Part shown: positions 1 to 14,758 of the stretch, in pieces | How positions within the stretch are numbered: position 1 is the first letter of the stretch | How the letters are laid out: each line of letters begins with the position of its first letter | Assembly (NCBI GenBank): GCA_032718475.1 | Contig: JAUCBJ010006717.1 | Location: 62,001 to 126,000 of the forward strand | Length of the DNA stretch: 64,000 nucleotides | Direction: 5' to 3' | Source of the DNA: Nemertoderma westbladi | Lineage: Eukaryota; Xenacoelomorpha; Nemertodermatida; Nemertodermatidae | The notes under the pieces: generated by a model | Database searches by the model: none | What the model saw: only the letters and a program-made list of their open reading frames with translations | What the model was told of the DNA's origin: nothing | Made by a program: the position numbers and the translations under genes

Positions 1-1082
1 TAACAATCAGAATGGAATTAACAATCAGAATGGAATGAACAATCAGAATGGAATTAACAATCAGAATGGAATGAACTATCAGAATGGAATGAACTATCAG
101 AATGGAATGAACTATCAGAATGGAATTAACAATCAGAATGGAATTAACAATCAGAATGGAATTAACAATCAGAATGGAATGAACTATCAGAATGGAATGA
201 ACTATCAGAATGGAATGAACTATCAGAATGGAATGAACTATCAGAATGTAATGAACTATCAGAATGGAATGAACTATCAGAATGGAATGAACTATCAGAA
301 TGTAATGAACTATCAGAATGGAATGAACTATCAGAATGGAATGAATGAACTATCAGAATGGAATGAATGAACTATCAGAATGGAATGAACTATCAGAATG
401 GAATGAACTATCAGAATGTAATGAACTATCAGAATGGAATGTACTATCAGAATGGAATGAACTATCAGAATGGAATGAACTATCAGAATGGAATGAATGA
501 ACTATCAGAATGGAATGAACTATCAGAATGGAATGAATGAACTATCAGAATGGAATGAACTATCAGAATGGAATGAATGAACTATCAGAATGGAATGAAC
601 TATCAGAATGGAATGAACTATCAGAATGGAATGAACTATCAGAATGGAATGAACTATCAGAATGGAATGAACTATCAGAATGGAATGAACTATCAGAATG
701 GAATGAACTATCAGAATGGAATGAACTATCAGAATGGAATGAACTATCAGAATGGAATGAATGAACTATCAGAATGGAATGAACTATCAGAATGGAATGA
801 ATGAACTATCAGAATGGAATGAACTATCAGAATGGAATGAACTATCAGAATGGAATGAATGAACTATCAGAATGGAATGAACTATCAGAATGGAATGAAC
901 TATTAGAATGGAATGAACTATCAGAATGGAATGAATGAACTATCAGAATGGAATTAACAATCAGAATGGAATGAACTATCAGAATGGAATGAACTATCAG
1001 AATGGAATGAACTATCAGAATGGAATGAACTATCAGAATGGAATGAACTATCAGAATGGAATGAATGACCAGTATGGAATGA

Positions 1083-3148
1083 ATGAACTATCAGAATGGA
1101 ATGAACTATCAGAATGGAATGAACTATCAGAATGGAATTAACAATCAGAATGGAATGAACAATCAGAATGGAATTAACAATCAGAATGGAATGAACTATC
1201 AGAATGGAATGAACTATCAGAATGGAATGAACTATCAGAATGGAATGAACTATCAGAATGGAATGAACTATCAGAATGGAATGAACTATCAGAATGGAAT
1301 GAACTATCAGAATGGAATGAATGAACTATCAGAATGGAATGAACTATCAGAATGGAATGAATGAACTATCAGAATGGAATGAACTATCAGAATGGAATGA
1401 ACTATCAGAATGTAATGAACTATCAGAATGGAATGTACTATCAGAATGGAATGAACTATCAGAATGGAATGAACTATCAGAATGGAATGAATGAACTATC
1501 AGAATGGAATGAATGAACTATCAGAATGGAATTAACAATCAGAATGGAATTAACAATCAGAATGGAATGAACAATCAGAATGGAATTAACAATCAGAATG
1601 GAATGAACTATCAGAATGGAATGAACTATCAGAATGGAATGAACTATCAGAATGGAATGAACAACCAGTATGGAATGAATGAACTATCAGAATGGAATGA
1701 ATGAACTATCAGAATGGAATTAACAATCAGAATGGAATGAACTATCAGAATGGAATGAACTATCAGAATGGAATTAACAATCAGAATGGAATGAACAATC
1801 AGAATGGAATTAACAATCAGAATGGAATGAACTATCAGAATGTAATGAACTATCAGAATGGAATGTACTATCAGAATGGAATGAACTATCAGAATGGAAT
1901 TAACAATCAGAATGGAATGAACAATCAGAATGGAATTAACAATCAGAATGGAATGAACTATCAGAATGTAATGAACTATCAGAATGGAATGTACTATCAG
2001 AATGGAATGAACTATCAGAATGGAATGAACTATCAGAATGGAATGAATGAACTATCAGAATGGAATGAATGAACTATCAGAATGGAATTAACAATCAGAA
2101 TGGAATTAACAATCAGAATGGAATGAACAATCAGAATGGAATTAACAATCAGAATGGAATGAACTATCAGAATGGAATGAACTATCAGAATGGAATGAAC
2201 TATCAGAATGGAATGAACTATCAGAATGGAATGAACTATCAGAATGTAATGAACTATCAGAATGGAATGAACTATCAGAATGGAATGAACTATCAGAATG
2301 TAATGAACTATCAGAATGGAATGAACTATCAGAATGGAATGAATGAACTATCAGAATGGAATGAATGAACTATCAGAATGGAATGAACTATCAGAATGGA
2401 ATGAACTATCAGAATGTAATGAACTATCAGAATGGAATGTACTATCAGAATGGAATGAACTATCAGAATGGAATGAACTATCAGAATGGAATGAATGAAC
2501 TATCAGAATGGAATGAATGAACTATCAGAATGGAATTAACAATCAGAATGGAATTAACAATCAGAATGGAATGAACAATCAGAATGGAATTAACAATCAG
2601 AATGGAATGAACTATCAGAATGGAATGAACTATCAGAATGGAATGAACTATCAGAATGGAATTAACAATCAGAATGGAATTAACAATCAGAATGGAATTA
2701 ACAATCAGAATGGAATGAACTATCAGAATGGAATGAACTATCAGAATGGAATGAACTATCAGAATGGAATGAACTATCAGAATGTAATGAACTATCAGAA
2801 TGGAATGAACTATCAGAATGGAATGAACTATCAGAATGTAATGAACTATCAGAATGGAATGAACTATCAGAATGGAATGAATGAACTATCAGAATGGAAT
2901 GAATGAACTATCAGAATGGAATGAACTATCAGAATGGAATGAACTATCAGAATGTAATGAACTATCAGAATGGAATGTACTATCAGAATGGAATGAACTA
3001 TCAGAATGGAATGAACTATCAGAATGGAATGAATGAACTATCAGAATGGAATGAATGAACTATCAGAATGGAATGAACTATCAGAATGGAATGAACTATC
3101 AGAATGGAATGAACTATCAGAATGGAATGAATGACCAGTATGGAATGA
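1083..3148 (+). repeat. Domain A module 1 (about 2.07 kb)
   Basis: This segment lies between the first two ACCAGTATGG markers (near 1069 and 3133). It holds several short blocks that begin with a 22-bp unit followed by ATTAAC-rich units, at 1513, 1701, 2069 and 2517. The 448-bp step from 2069 to 2517 and the 632-bp step from 2517 to 3149 are reproduced exactly at 9835-10283-10915 and 13347-13795-14427, so this is an earlier or partial version of the later 3.5-kb unit. It lacks the long run of pure 18-mers found in the other modules. Confidence 0.7.
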
Positions 3149-5474
3149 ATGAACTATCAGAATGGAATTAACAATCAGAATGGAATTAACAATCAGAATG
3201 GAATGAACAATCAGAATGGAATTAACAATCAGAATGGAATGAACTATCAGAATGGAATGAACTATCAGAATGGAATGAACTATCAGAATGGAATGAACTA
3301 TCAGAATGGAATGAACTATCAGAATGTAATGAACTATCAGAATGGAATGAACTATCAGAATGGAATGAACTATCAGAATGGAATGAACTATCAGAATGGA
3401 ATGAATGAACTATCAGAATGGAATGAACTATCAGAATGGAATGAACTATCAGAATGGAATGAACTATCAGAATGGAATGAATGAACTATCAGAATGGAAT
3501 GAACTATCAGAATGGAATGAACTATCAGAATGGAATGAACTATCAGAATGGAATGAACTATCAGAATGGAATGAACTATCAGAATGGAATGAACTATCAG
3601 AATGGAATGAACTATCAGAATGGAATGAACTATCATAATGGAATGAACTATCAGAATGGAATAAACTATCAGAATGGAATGAACTATCAGAATGGAATAA
3701 ACTATCAGAATGGAATGAACTATCAGAATGGAATGAACTATCAGAATGGAATGAACTATCAGAATGGAATGAACTATCAGAATGGAATGAACTATCAGAA
3801 TGGAATGAACTATCAGAATGGAATGAACAATCATAATGGAATGAACTATCAGAATGGAATGAACTATCAGAATGGAATAAACTATCAGAATGGAATGAAC
3901 TATCAGAATGGAATAAACTATCAGAATGGAATGAACTATCAGAATAGAATGAACTATCAGAATGGAATGAACTATCAGAATGGAATGAACTATCAGAATG
4001 GAATGAACTATCAGAATGGAATGAACTATCAGAATGGAATGAACTATCAGAATGGAATGAACTATCAGAATGGAATGAACTATCAGAATGGAATGAACTA
4101 TCAGAATGGAATGAACTATCAGAATGGAATGAACAATCATAATGGAATGAACTATCAGAATGGAATGAACTATCAGAATGGAATGAACTATCAGAATGGA
4201 ATGAACTATCAGAATGGAATGAACTATCAGAATGGAATGAACTATCAGAATGGAATGAACTATCAGAATGGAATGAACTATCAGAATGGAATGAACTATC
4301 AGAATGGAATGAACTATCAGAATGGAATGAACTATCAGAATGGAATGAACAATCAGAATGGAATGAACTATCAGAATGGAATGAACTATCAGAATGGAAT
4401 GAACTATCAGAATGGAATGAACTATCAGAATGGAATGAACTATCAGAATGGAATGAACAATCATAATGGAATGAACTATCAGAATGGAATGAACTATCAG
4501 AATGGAATGAACTATCAGAATGGAATGAACTATCAGAATGGAATGAACTATCAGAATGGAATGAATGAACTATCAGAATGGAATGAACTATCAGAATGGA
4601 ATGAACTATCAGAATGGAATGAACTATCAGAATGGAATGAACTATCAGAATGGAATGAACTATCAGAATGGAATGAACTATCAGAATGGAATGAACTTTC
4701 AGAATGGAATGAATGAACTATCAGAATGGAATGAACTATCAGAATGGAATGAACTATCAGAATGGAATGAACTATCAGAATGGAATGAATGAACTATCAG
4801 AATGGAATGAACTATCAGAATGGAATGAACTATCAGAATGGAATGAACTATCAGAATGGAATGAACTATCAGAATGGAATGAACTATCAGAATGGAATGA
4901 ACTATCAGAATGGAATTAACAATCAGAATGGAATGAACTATCAGAATGGAATGAACTATCAGAATGGAATGAACTATCAGAATGGAATTAACAATCAGAA
5001 TGGAATTAACAATCAGAATGGAATTAACAATCAGAATGGAATGAACTATCAGAATGGAATGAACTATCAGAATGGAATGAACTATCAGAATGGAATGAAC
5101 TATCAGAATGTAATGAACTATCAGAATGGAATGAACTATCAGAATGGAATGAACTATCAGAATGTAATGAACTATCAGAATGGAATGAACTATCAGAATG
5201 GAATGAATGAACTATCAGAATGGAATGAATGAACTATCAGAATGGAATGAACTATCAGAATGGAATGAACTATCAGAATGTAATGAACTATCAGAATGGA
5301 ATGTACTATCAGAATGGAATGAACTATCAGAATGGAATGAACTATCAGAATGGAATGAATGAACTATCAGAATGGAATGAATGAACTATCAGAATGGAAT
5401 GAACTATCAGAATGGAATGAACTATCAGAATGGAATGAACTATCAGAATGGAATGAATGACCAGTATGGAATGA
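3149..5474 (+). repeat. Domain A module 2 (2,326 bp)
   Basis: The module starts after the marker near 3133 with a block of ATTAAC and GTAATG units, then a run of 60 units (3481-4564) interrupted by a 22-bp unit only at its end, then a unit with CTTTCAG at 4694. Its first 336 bp match the starts of the modules at 5475, 7421, 10915, 14427 and 17845 in variant order. It is shorter than the 3.5-kb modules because it lacks most of the 22-bp barcode block. Confidence 0.75.
3481..4564 (+). repeat. Long run of 60 units without internal 22-mers
   Basis: Between the 22-bp units at 3481 and 4565 the spacing is 1,084 bp, equal to 59 units of 18 plus one of 22. Only point variants occur: ATAAAC, CATAATGG near 3632, 3832 and 4137, and one AATAGAATG near 3954. 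Confidence 0.8.
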
Positions 5475-7420
5475 ATGAACTATCAGAATGGAATTAACAA
5501 TCAGAATGGAATTAACAATCAGAATGGAATGAACAATCAGAATGGAATTAACAATCAGAATGGAATGAACTATCAGAATGGAATGAACTATCAGAATGGA
5601 ATGAACTATCAGAATGGAATGAACTATCAGAATGGAATGAACTATCAGAATGTAATGAACTATCAGAATGGAATGAACTATCAGAATGGAATGAACTATC
5701 AGAATGGAATGAACTATCAGAATGGAATGAATGAACTATCAGAATGGAATGAACTATCAGAATGGAATGAACTATCAGAATGGAATGAACTATCAGAATG
5801 GAATGAATGAACTATCAGAATGGAATGAACTATCAGAATGGAATGAACTATCAGAATGGAATGAACTATCAGAATGGAATGAACTATCAGAATGGAATGA
5901 ACTATCAGAATGGAATGAACTATCAGAATGGAATGAACTATCAGAATGGAATGAACTATCAGAATGGAATAAACTATCAGAATGGAATGAACTATCAGAA
6001 TGGAATAAACTATCAGAATGGAATGAACTATCAGAATGGAATGAACAATCATAATGGAATGAACTATCAGAATGGAATGAACTATCAGAATGGAATGAAC
6101 TATCAGAATGGAATGAACTATCAGAATGGAATGAACTATCAGAATGGAATGAACTATCAGAATGGAATGAACTATCAGAATGGAATGAACTATCAGAATG
6201 GAATGAACTATCAGAATGGAATGAACTATCAGAATGGAATGAACTATCAGAATGGAATGAACAATTAGAATGGAATGAACTATCAGAATGGAATGAACTA
6301 TCAGAATGGAATGAACTATCAGAATGGAATGAACTATCAGAATGGAATGAACTATCAGAATGGAATGAACTATCAGAATGGAATGAACAATCAGAATGGA
6401 ATGAACTATCAGAATGGAATGAACTATCAGAATGGAATGAACTATCAGAATGGAATGAACTATCAGAATGGTGAATGAACTATCAGAATGGAATGAACTA
6501 TCAGAATGGAATGAACTATCAGAATGGAATGAACTATCAGAATGGAATGAACTATCAGAATGGAATGAACTATCAGAATGGAATGAACTATCAGAATGGA
6601 ATGAACTATCAGAATGGAATGAACTATCAGAATGGAATGAACTTTCAGAATGGAATGAATGAACTATCAGAATGGAATGAACTATCAGAATGGAATGAAC
6701 TATCAGAATGGAATGAACTATCAGAATGGAATGAATGAACTATCAGAATGGAATGAACTATCAGAATGGAATGAACTATCAGAATGGAATGAACTATCAG
6801 AATGGAATGAACTATCAGAATGGAATGAACTATCAGAATGGAATGAACTATCAGAATGGAATTAACAATCAGAATGGAATGAACTATCAGAATGGAATGA
6901 ACTATCAGAATGGAATGAACTATCAGAATGGAATTAACAATCAGAATGGAATTAACAATCAGAATGGAATTAACAATCAGAATGGAATGAACTATCAGAA
7001 TGGAATGAACTATCAGAATGGAATGAACTATCAGAATGGAATGAACTATCAGAATGTAATGAACTATCAGAATGGAATGAACTATCAGAATGGAATGAAC
7101 TATCAGAATGTAATGAACTATCAGAATGGAATGAACTATCAGAATGGAATGAATGAACTATCAGAATGGAATGAATGAACTATCAGAATGGAATGAACTA
7201 TCAGAATGGAATGAACTATCAGAATGTAATGAACTATCAGAATGGAATGTACTATCAGAATGGAATGAACTATCAGAATGGAATGAACTATCAGAATGGA
7301 ATGAATGAACTATCAGAATGGAATGAATGAACTATCAGAATGGAATGAACTATCAGAATGGAATGAACTATCAGAATGGAATGAACTATCAGAATGGAAT
7401 GAATGACCAGTATGGAATGA
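5475..7420 (+). repeat. Domain A module 3 (1,946 bp)
   Basis: This module shares a 1,946-bp offset with flanking sequence. The CTTTCAG unit at 4694 matches 6640, the 22-bp units at 4713 and 4789 match 6659 and 6735, and the paired ATAAAC units at 5971 and 6007 match 7917 and 7953. The match breaks at the AACAATCATAATGG unit (6044 here, 8080 in the next copy, five units later). A 20-bp unit ending GGTGAATG near 6470 is unique in the window. Confidence 0.75.
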
Positions 7421-10400
7421 ATGAACTATCAGAATGGAATTAACAATCAGAATGGAATTAACAATCAGAATGGAATGAACAATCAGAATGGAATTAACAA
7501 TCAGAATGGAATGAACTATCAGAATGGAATGAACTATCAGAATGGAATGAACTATCAGAATGGAATGAACTATCAGAATGGAATGAACTATCAGAATGTA
7601 ATGAACTATCAGAATGGAATGAACTATCAGAATGGAATGAACTATCAGAATGGAATGAACTATCAGAATGGAATGAATGAACTATCAGAATGGAATGAAC
7701 TATCAGAATGGAATGAACTATCAGAATGGAATGAACTATCAGAATGGAATGAATGAACTATCAGAATGGAATGAACTATCAGAATGGAATGAACTATCAG
7801 AATGGAATGAACTATCAGAATGGAATGAACTATCAGAATGGAATGAACTATCAGAATGGAATGAACTATCAGAATGGAATGAACTATCAGAATGGAATGA
7901 ACTATCAGAATGGAATAAACTATCAGAATGGAATGAACTATCAGAATGGAATAAACTATCAGAATGGAATGAACTATCAGAATGGAATGAACTATCAGAA
8001 TGGAATGAACTATCAGAATGGAATGAACTATCAGAATGGAATGAACTATCAGAATGGAATGAACTATCAGAATGGAATGAACAATCATAATGGAATGAAC
8101 TATCAGAATGGAATGAACTATCAGAATGGAATAAACTATCAGAATGGAATGAACTATCAGAATGGAATAAACTATCAGAATGGAATGAACTATCAGAATG
8201 GAATGAACTATCAGAATGGAATGAACTATCAGAATGGAATGAACTATCAGAATGGAATGAACTATCAGAATGGAATGAACTATCAGAATGGAATGAACTA
8301 TCAGAATGGAATGAACTATCAGAATGGAATGAACTATCAGAATGGAATGAACTATCAGAATGGAATGAACTATCAGAATGGAATGAACTATCAGAATGGA
8401 ATGAACTATCAGAATGGAATGAACTATCAGAATGGAATGAACTATCAGAATGGAATGAACTATCAGAATGGATTGAACTATCAGAATGGAATGAACTATC
8501 AGAATGGAATGAACTATCAGAATGGAATGAACTATCAGAATGGAATGAACTATCAGAATGGAATGAACTATCAGAATGGAATGAACTATCAGAATGGAAT
8601 GAACAATCAGAATGGAATGAACTATCAGAATGGAATGAACTATCAGAATGGAATGAACTATCAGAATGGAATGAACTATCAGAATGGAATGAACTATCAG
8701 AATGGAATGAACTATCAGAATGGAATGAACAATCATAATGGAATGAACTATCAGAATGGAATGAACTATCAGAATGGAATGAACTATCAGAATGGAATGA
8801 ACTATCAGAATGGAATGAATGAACTATCAGAATGGAATGAACTATCAGAATGGAATGAACTATCAGAATGGAATGAACTATCAGAATGGAATGAACTATC
8901 AGAATGGAATGAACTATCAGAATGGAATGAACTATCAGAATGGAATGAACTTTCAGAATGGAATGAATGAACTATCAGAATGGAATGAACTATCAGAATG
9001 GAATGAACTATCAGAATGGAATGAATGAACTATCAGAATGGAATGAACTATCAGAATGGAATGAACTATCAGAATGGAATGAACTATCAGAATGGAATGA
9101 ACTATCAGAATGGAATGAACTATCAGAATGGAATGAACTATCAGAATGGAATGAACTATCAGAATGGAATGAACTATCAGAATGGAATGAACTATCAGAA
9201 TGGAATGAACTATCAGAATGGAATGAACTATCAGAATGGAATGAACTATCAGAATGGAATGAATGAACTATCAGAATGGAATGAACAATCAGAATGGAAT
9301 GAATGAACTATCAGAATGGAATGAACTATCAGAATGGAATGAACTATCAGAATGGAATGAACTATCAGAATGGAATGAACTATCAGAATGGAATGAACTA
9401 TCAGAATGGAATGAACTATCAGAATGGAATGAACAATCAGAATGGAATGAATGAACTATCAGAATGGAATGAACTATCAGAATGGAATGAACTATCAGAA
9501 TGGAATGAACTATCAGAATGGAATGAACTATCAGAATGGAATGAATAAACTATCAGAATGGAATGAACAATCAGAATGGAATGAATGAACTATCAGAATG
9601 GAATGAACTATCAGAATGGAATGAACTATCAGAATGGAATGAACTATCAGAATGGAATGAATGAACTATCAGTATGGAATGAACTATCAGAATGGAATGA
9701 ACTATCAGAATGGAATGAACTATCAGAATGGAATGAACTATCAGTATGGAATGAATGAACTATCAGAATGGAATGAACAATCAGAATGGAATGAATGAAC
9801 TATCAGAATGGAATGAACTATCAGAATGGAATGAATGAACTATCAGAATGGAATTAACAATCAGAATGGAATTAACAATCAGAATGGAATGAACAATCAG
9901 AATGGAATTAACAATCAGAATGGAATGAACTATCAGAATGGAATGAACTATCAGAATGGAATGAACTATCAGAATGGAATGAACTATCAGAATGGAATGA
10001 ACTATCAGAATGTAATGAACTATCAGAATGGAATGAACTATCAGAATGGAATGAACTATCAGAATGTAATGAACTATCAGAATGGAATGAACTATCAGAA
10101 TGGAATGAATGAACTATCAGAATGGAATGAATGAACTATCAGAATGGAATGAACTATCAGAATGGAATGAACTATCAGAATGTAATGAACTATCAGAATG
10201 GAATGTACTATCAGAATGGAATGAACTATCAGAATGGAATGAACTATCAGAATGGAATGAATGAACTATCAGAATGGAATGAATGAACTATCAGAATGGA
10301 ATTAAAAATCAGAATGGAATTAACAATCAGAATGGAATGAACAATCAGAATGGAATTAACAATCAGAATGGAATGAACTATCAGAATGGAATGAACTATC

Positions 10401-10914
10401 AGAATGGAATGAACTATCAGAATGGAATTAACAATCAGAATGGAATTAACAATCAGAATGGAATTAACAATCAGAATGGAATGAACTATCAGAATGGAAT
10501 GAACTATCAGAATGGAATGAACTATCAGAATGGAATGAACTATCAGAATGTAATGAACTATCAGAATGGAATGAACTATCAGAATGGAATGAACTATCAG
10601 AATGTAATGAACTATCAGAATGGAATGAACTATCAGAATGGAATGAATGAACTATCAGAATGGAATGAATGAACTATCAGAATGGAATGAACTATCAGAA
10701 TGGAATGAACTATCAGAATGTAATGAACTATCAGAATGGAATGTACTATCAGAATGGAATGAACTATCAGAATGGAATGAACTATCAGAATGGAATGAAT
10801 GAACTATCAGAATGGAATGAATGAACTATCAGAATGGAATGAACTATCAGAATGGAATGAACTATCAGAATGGAATGAACTATCAGAATGGAATGAATGA
10901 CCAGTATGGAATGA
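7421..10914 (+). repeat. Domain A higher-order repeat copy 1 (3,494 bp)
   Basis: This is a full module: an ATTAAC/GTAATG head, a 59-unit run (7753-8818), the 22-bp barcode block from 8819, a paired CAGTATGG element near 9671 and 9743, then the 448+632-bp ATTAAC blocks. Variants recur at offset 3,494 in the next copy until the barcode, where one 18-mer fewer (interval 58 instead of 76) shifts the offset to 3,512. A lone GGATTG unit near 8471 and an ATTAAAAATCAG unit near 10303 are private to this copy. Confidence 0.85.
8819..9596 (+). repeat. 22-mer barcode block, copy at 8.8 kb
   Basis: 22-bp units start at 8819, 8967, 9025, 9263, 9303 and 9451 (intervals 148, 58, 238, 40, 148). The 58 replaces 76 by loss of one 18-mer. 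The next site (near 9545) is altered to AATGAATAAAC. Confidence 0.8.
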
Positions 10915-13900
10915 ATGAACTATCAGAATGGAATTAACAATCAGAATGGAATTAACAATCAGAATGGAATGAACAATCAGAATGGAATTAACAATCAGAA
11001 TGGAATGAACTATCAGAATGGAATGAACTATCAGAATGGAATGAACTATCAGAATGGAATGAACTATCAGAATGGAATGAACTATCAGAATGTAATGAAC
11101 TATCAGAATGGAATGAACTATCAGAATGGAATGAACTATCAGAATGGAATGAACTATCAGAATGGAATGAATGAACTATCAGAATGGAATGAACTATCAG
11201 AATGGAATGAACTATCAGAATGGAATGAACTATCAGAATGGAATGAATGAACTATCAGAATGGAATGAACTATCAGAATGGAATGAACTATCAGAATGGA
11301 ATGAACTATCAGAATGGAATGAACTATCAGAATGGAATGAACTATCAGAATGGAATGAACTATCAGAATGGAATGAACTATCAGAATGGAATGAACTATC
11401 AGAATGGAATAAACTATCAGAATGGAATGAACTATCAGAATGGAATAAACTATCAGAATGGAATGAACTATCAGAATGGAATGAACTATCAGAATGGAAT
11501 GAACTATCAGAATGGAATGAACTATCAGAATGGAATGAACTATCAGAATGGAATGAACTATCAGAATGGAATGAACAATCATAATGGAATGAACTATCAG
11601 AATGGAATGAACTATCAGAATGGAATAAACTATCAGAATGGAATGAACTATCAGAATGGAATAAACTATCAGAATGGAATGAACTATCAGAATGGAATGA
11701 ACTATCAGAATGGAATGAACTATCAGAATGGAATGAACTATCAGAATGGAATGAACAATCATAATGGAATGAACTATCAGAATGGAATGAACTATCAGAA
11801 TGGAATAAACTATCAGAATGGAATGAACTATCAGAATGGAATAAACTATCAGAATGGAATGAACTATCAGAATAGAATGAACTATCAGAATGGAATGAAC
11901 TATCAGAATGGAATGAACTATCAGAATGGAATGAACTATCAGAATGGAATGAACTATCAGAATGGAATGAACTATCAGAATGGAATGAACTATCAGAATG
12001 GAATGAACTATCAGAATGGAATGAACTATCAGAATGGAATGAACTATCAGAATGGAATGAACTATCAGAATGGAATGAACTATCAGAATGGAATGAACAA
12101 TCAGAATGGAATGAACTATCAGAATGGAATGAACTATCAGAATGGAATGAACTATCAGAATGGAATGAACTATCAGAATGGAATGAACTATCAGAATGGA
12201 ATGAACTATCAGAATGGAATGAACAATCATAATGGAATGAACTATCAGAATGGAATGAACTATCAGAATGGAATGAACTATCAGAATGGAATGAACTATC
12301 AGAATGGAATGAATGAACTATCAGAATGGAATGAACTATCAGAATGGAATGAACTATCAGAATGGAATGAACTATCAGAATGGAATGAACTATCAGAATG
12401 GAATGAACTATCAGAATGGAATGAACTATCAGAATGGAATGAACTTTCAGAATGGAATGAATGAACTATCAGAATGGAATGAACTATCAGAATGGAATGA
12501 ACTATCAGAATGGAATGAACTATCAGAATGGAATGAATGAACTATCAGAATGGAATGAACTATCAGAATGGAATGAACTATCAGAATGGAATGAACTATC
12601 AGAATGGAATGAACTATCAGAATGGAATGAACTATCAGAATGGAATGAACTATCAGAATGGAATGAACTATCAGAATGGAATGAACTATCAGAATGGAAT
12701 GAACTATCAGAATGGAATGAACTATCAGAATGGAATGAACTATCAGAATGGAATGAACTATCAGAATGGAATGAATGAACTATCAGAATGGAATGAACAA
12801 TCAGAATGGAATGAATGAACTATCAGAATGGAATGAACTATCAGAATGGAATGAACTATCAGAATGGAATGAACTATCAGAATGGAATGAACTATCAGAA
12901 TGGAATGAACTATCAGAATGGAATGAACTATCAGAATGGAATGAACAATCAGAATGGAATGAATGAACTATCAGAATGGAATGAACTATCAGAATGGAAT
13001 GAACTATCAGAATGGAATGAACTATCAGAATGGAATGAACTATCAGAATGGAATGAATGAACTATCAGAATGGAATGAACAATCAGAATGGAATGAATGA
13101 ACTATCAGAATGGAATGAACTATCAGAATGGAATGAACTATCAGAATGGAATGAACTATCAGAATGGAATGAATGAACTATCAGTATGGAATGAACTATC
13201 AGAATGGAATGAACTATCAGAATGGAATGAACTATCAGAATGGAATGAACTATCAGTATGGAATGAATGAACTATCAGAATGGAATGAACAATCAGAATG
13301 GAATGAATGAACTATCAGAATGGAATGAACTATCAGAATGGAATGAATGAACTATCAGAATGGAATTAACAATCAGAATGGAATTAACAATCAGAATGGA
13401 ATGAACAATCAGAATGGAATTAACAATCAGAATGGAATGAACTATCAGAATGGAATGAACTATCAGAATGGAATGAACTATCAGAATGGAATGAACTATC
13501 AGAATGGAATGAACTATCAGAATGTAATGAACTATCAGAATGGAATGAACTATCAGAATGGAATGAACTATCAGAATGTAATGAACTATCAGAATGGAAT
13601 GAACTATCAGAATGGAATGAATGAACTATCAGAATGGAATGAATGAACTATCAGAATGGAATGAACTATCAGAATGGAATGAACTATCAGAATGTAATGA
13701 ACTATCAGAATGGAATGTACTATCAGAATGGAATGAACTATCAGAATGGAATGAACTATCAGAATGGAATGAATGAACTATCAGAATGGAATGAATGAAC
13801 TATCAGAATGGAATTAACAATCAGAATGGAATTAACAATCAGAATGGAATGAACAATCAGAATGGAATTAACAATCAGAATGGAATGAACTATCAGAATG

Positions 13901-14426
13901 GAATGAACTATCAGAATGGAATGAACTATCAGAATGGAATTAACAATCAGAATGGAATTAACAATCAGAATGGAATTAACAATCAGAATGGAATGAACTA
14001 TCAGAATGGAATGAACTATCAGAATGGAATGAACTATCAGAATGGAATGAACTATCAGAATGTAATGAACTATCAGAATGGAATGAACTATCAGAATGGA
14101 ATGAACTATCAGAATGTAATGAACTATCAGAATGGAATGAACTATCAGAATGGAATGAATGAACTATCAGAATGGAATGAATGAACTATCAGAATGGAAT
14201 GAACTATCAGAATGGAATGAACTATCAGAATGTAATGAACTATCAGAATGGAATGTACTATCAGAATGGAATGAACTATCAGAATGGAATGAACTATCAG
14301 AATGGAATGAATGAACTATCAGAATGGAATGAATGAACTATCAGAATGGAATGAACTATCAGAATGGAATGAACTATCAGAATGGAATGAACTATCAGAA
14401 TGGAATGAATTACCAGTATGGAATGA
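10915..14426 (+). repeat. Domain A higher-order repeat copy 2 (3,512 bp)
   Basis: This copy has the same order of elements as the preceding one: head, 59-unit run 11247-12312, barcode from 12313, CAGTATGG pair near 13185, and 448+632-bp blocks at 13347 and 13795. Block starts map to the next copy at offset 3,512. It differs from copy 1 in having more AACAATCATAATGG and ATAAAC units in the long run (near 11574 and 11754). The last marker reads ATTACCAG instead of ATGACCAG, near 14409. Confidence 0.85.
12313..13097 (+). repeat. 22-mer barcode block, copy at 12.3 kb (reference pattern)
   Basis: 22-bp units start at 12313, 12461, 12537, 12775, 12815, 12963, 13057 and 13097, giving intervals 148, 76, 238, 40, 148, 94 and 40. 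Each interval equals a multiple of 18 plus 22. The first interval contains the CTTTCAG unit (12442). A CAGTATGG pair 72 bp apart follows. Confidence 0.85.
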
Positions 14427-14758
14427 ATGAACTATCAGAATGGAATTAACAATCAGAATGGAATTAACAATCAGAATGGAATGAACAATCAGAATGGAAT
14501 TAACAATCAGAATGGAATGAACTATCAGAATGGAATGAACTATCAGAATGGAATGAACTATCAGAATGGAATGAACTATCAGAATGGAATGAACTATCAG
14601 AATGTAATGAACTATCAGAATGGAATGAACTATCAGAATGGAATGAACTATCAGAATGGAATGAACTATCAGAATGGAATGAATGAACTATCAGAATGGA
14701 ATGAACTATCAGAATGGAATGAACTATCAGAATGGAATGAACTATCAGAATGGAATGA

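Noticed and set aside
6468-6480. GGTGAATG 20-bp unit as a possible insertion scar
   Set aside because: It is a single two-base length change in an otherwise normal unit, with no target duplication or foreign bases; slippage or sequencing error is simpler.
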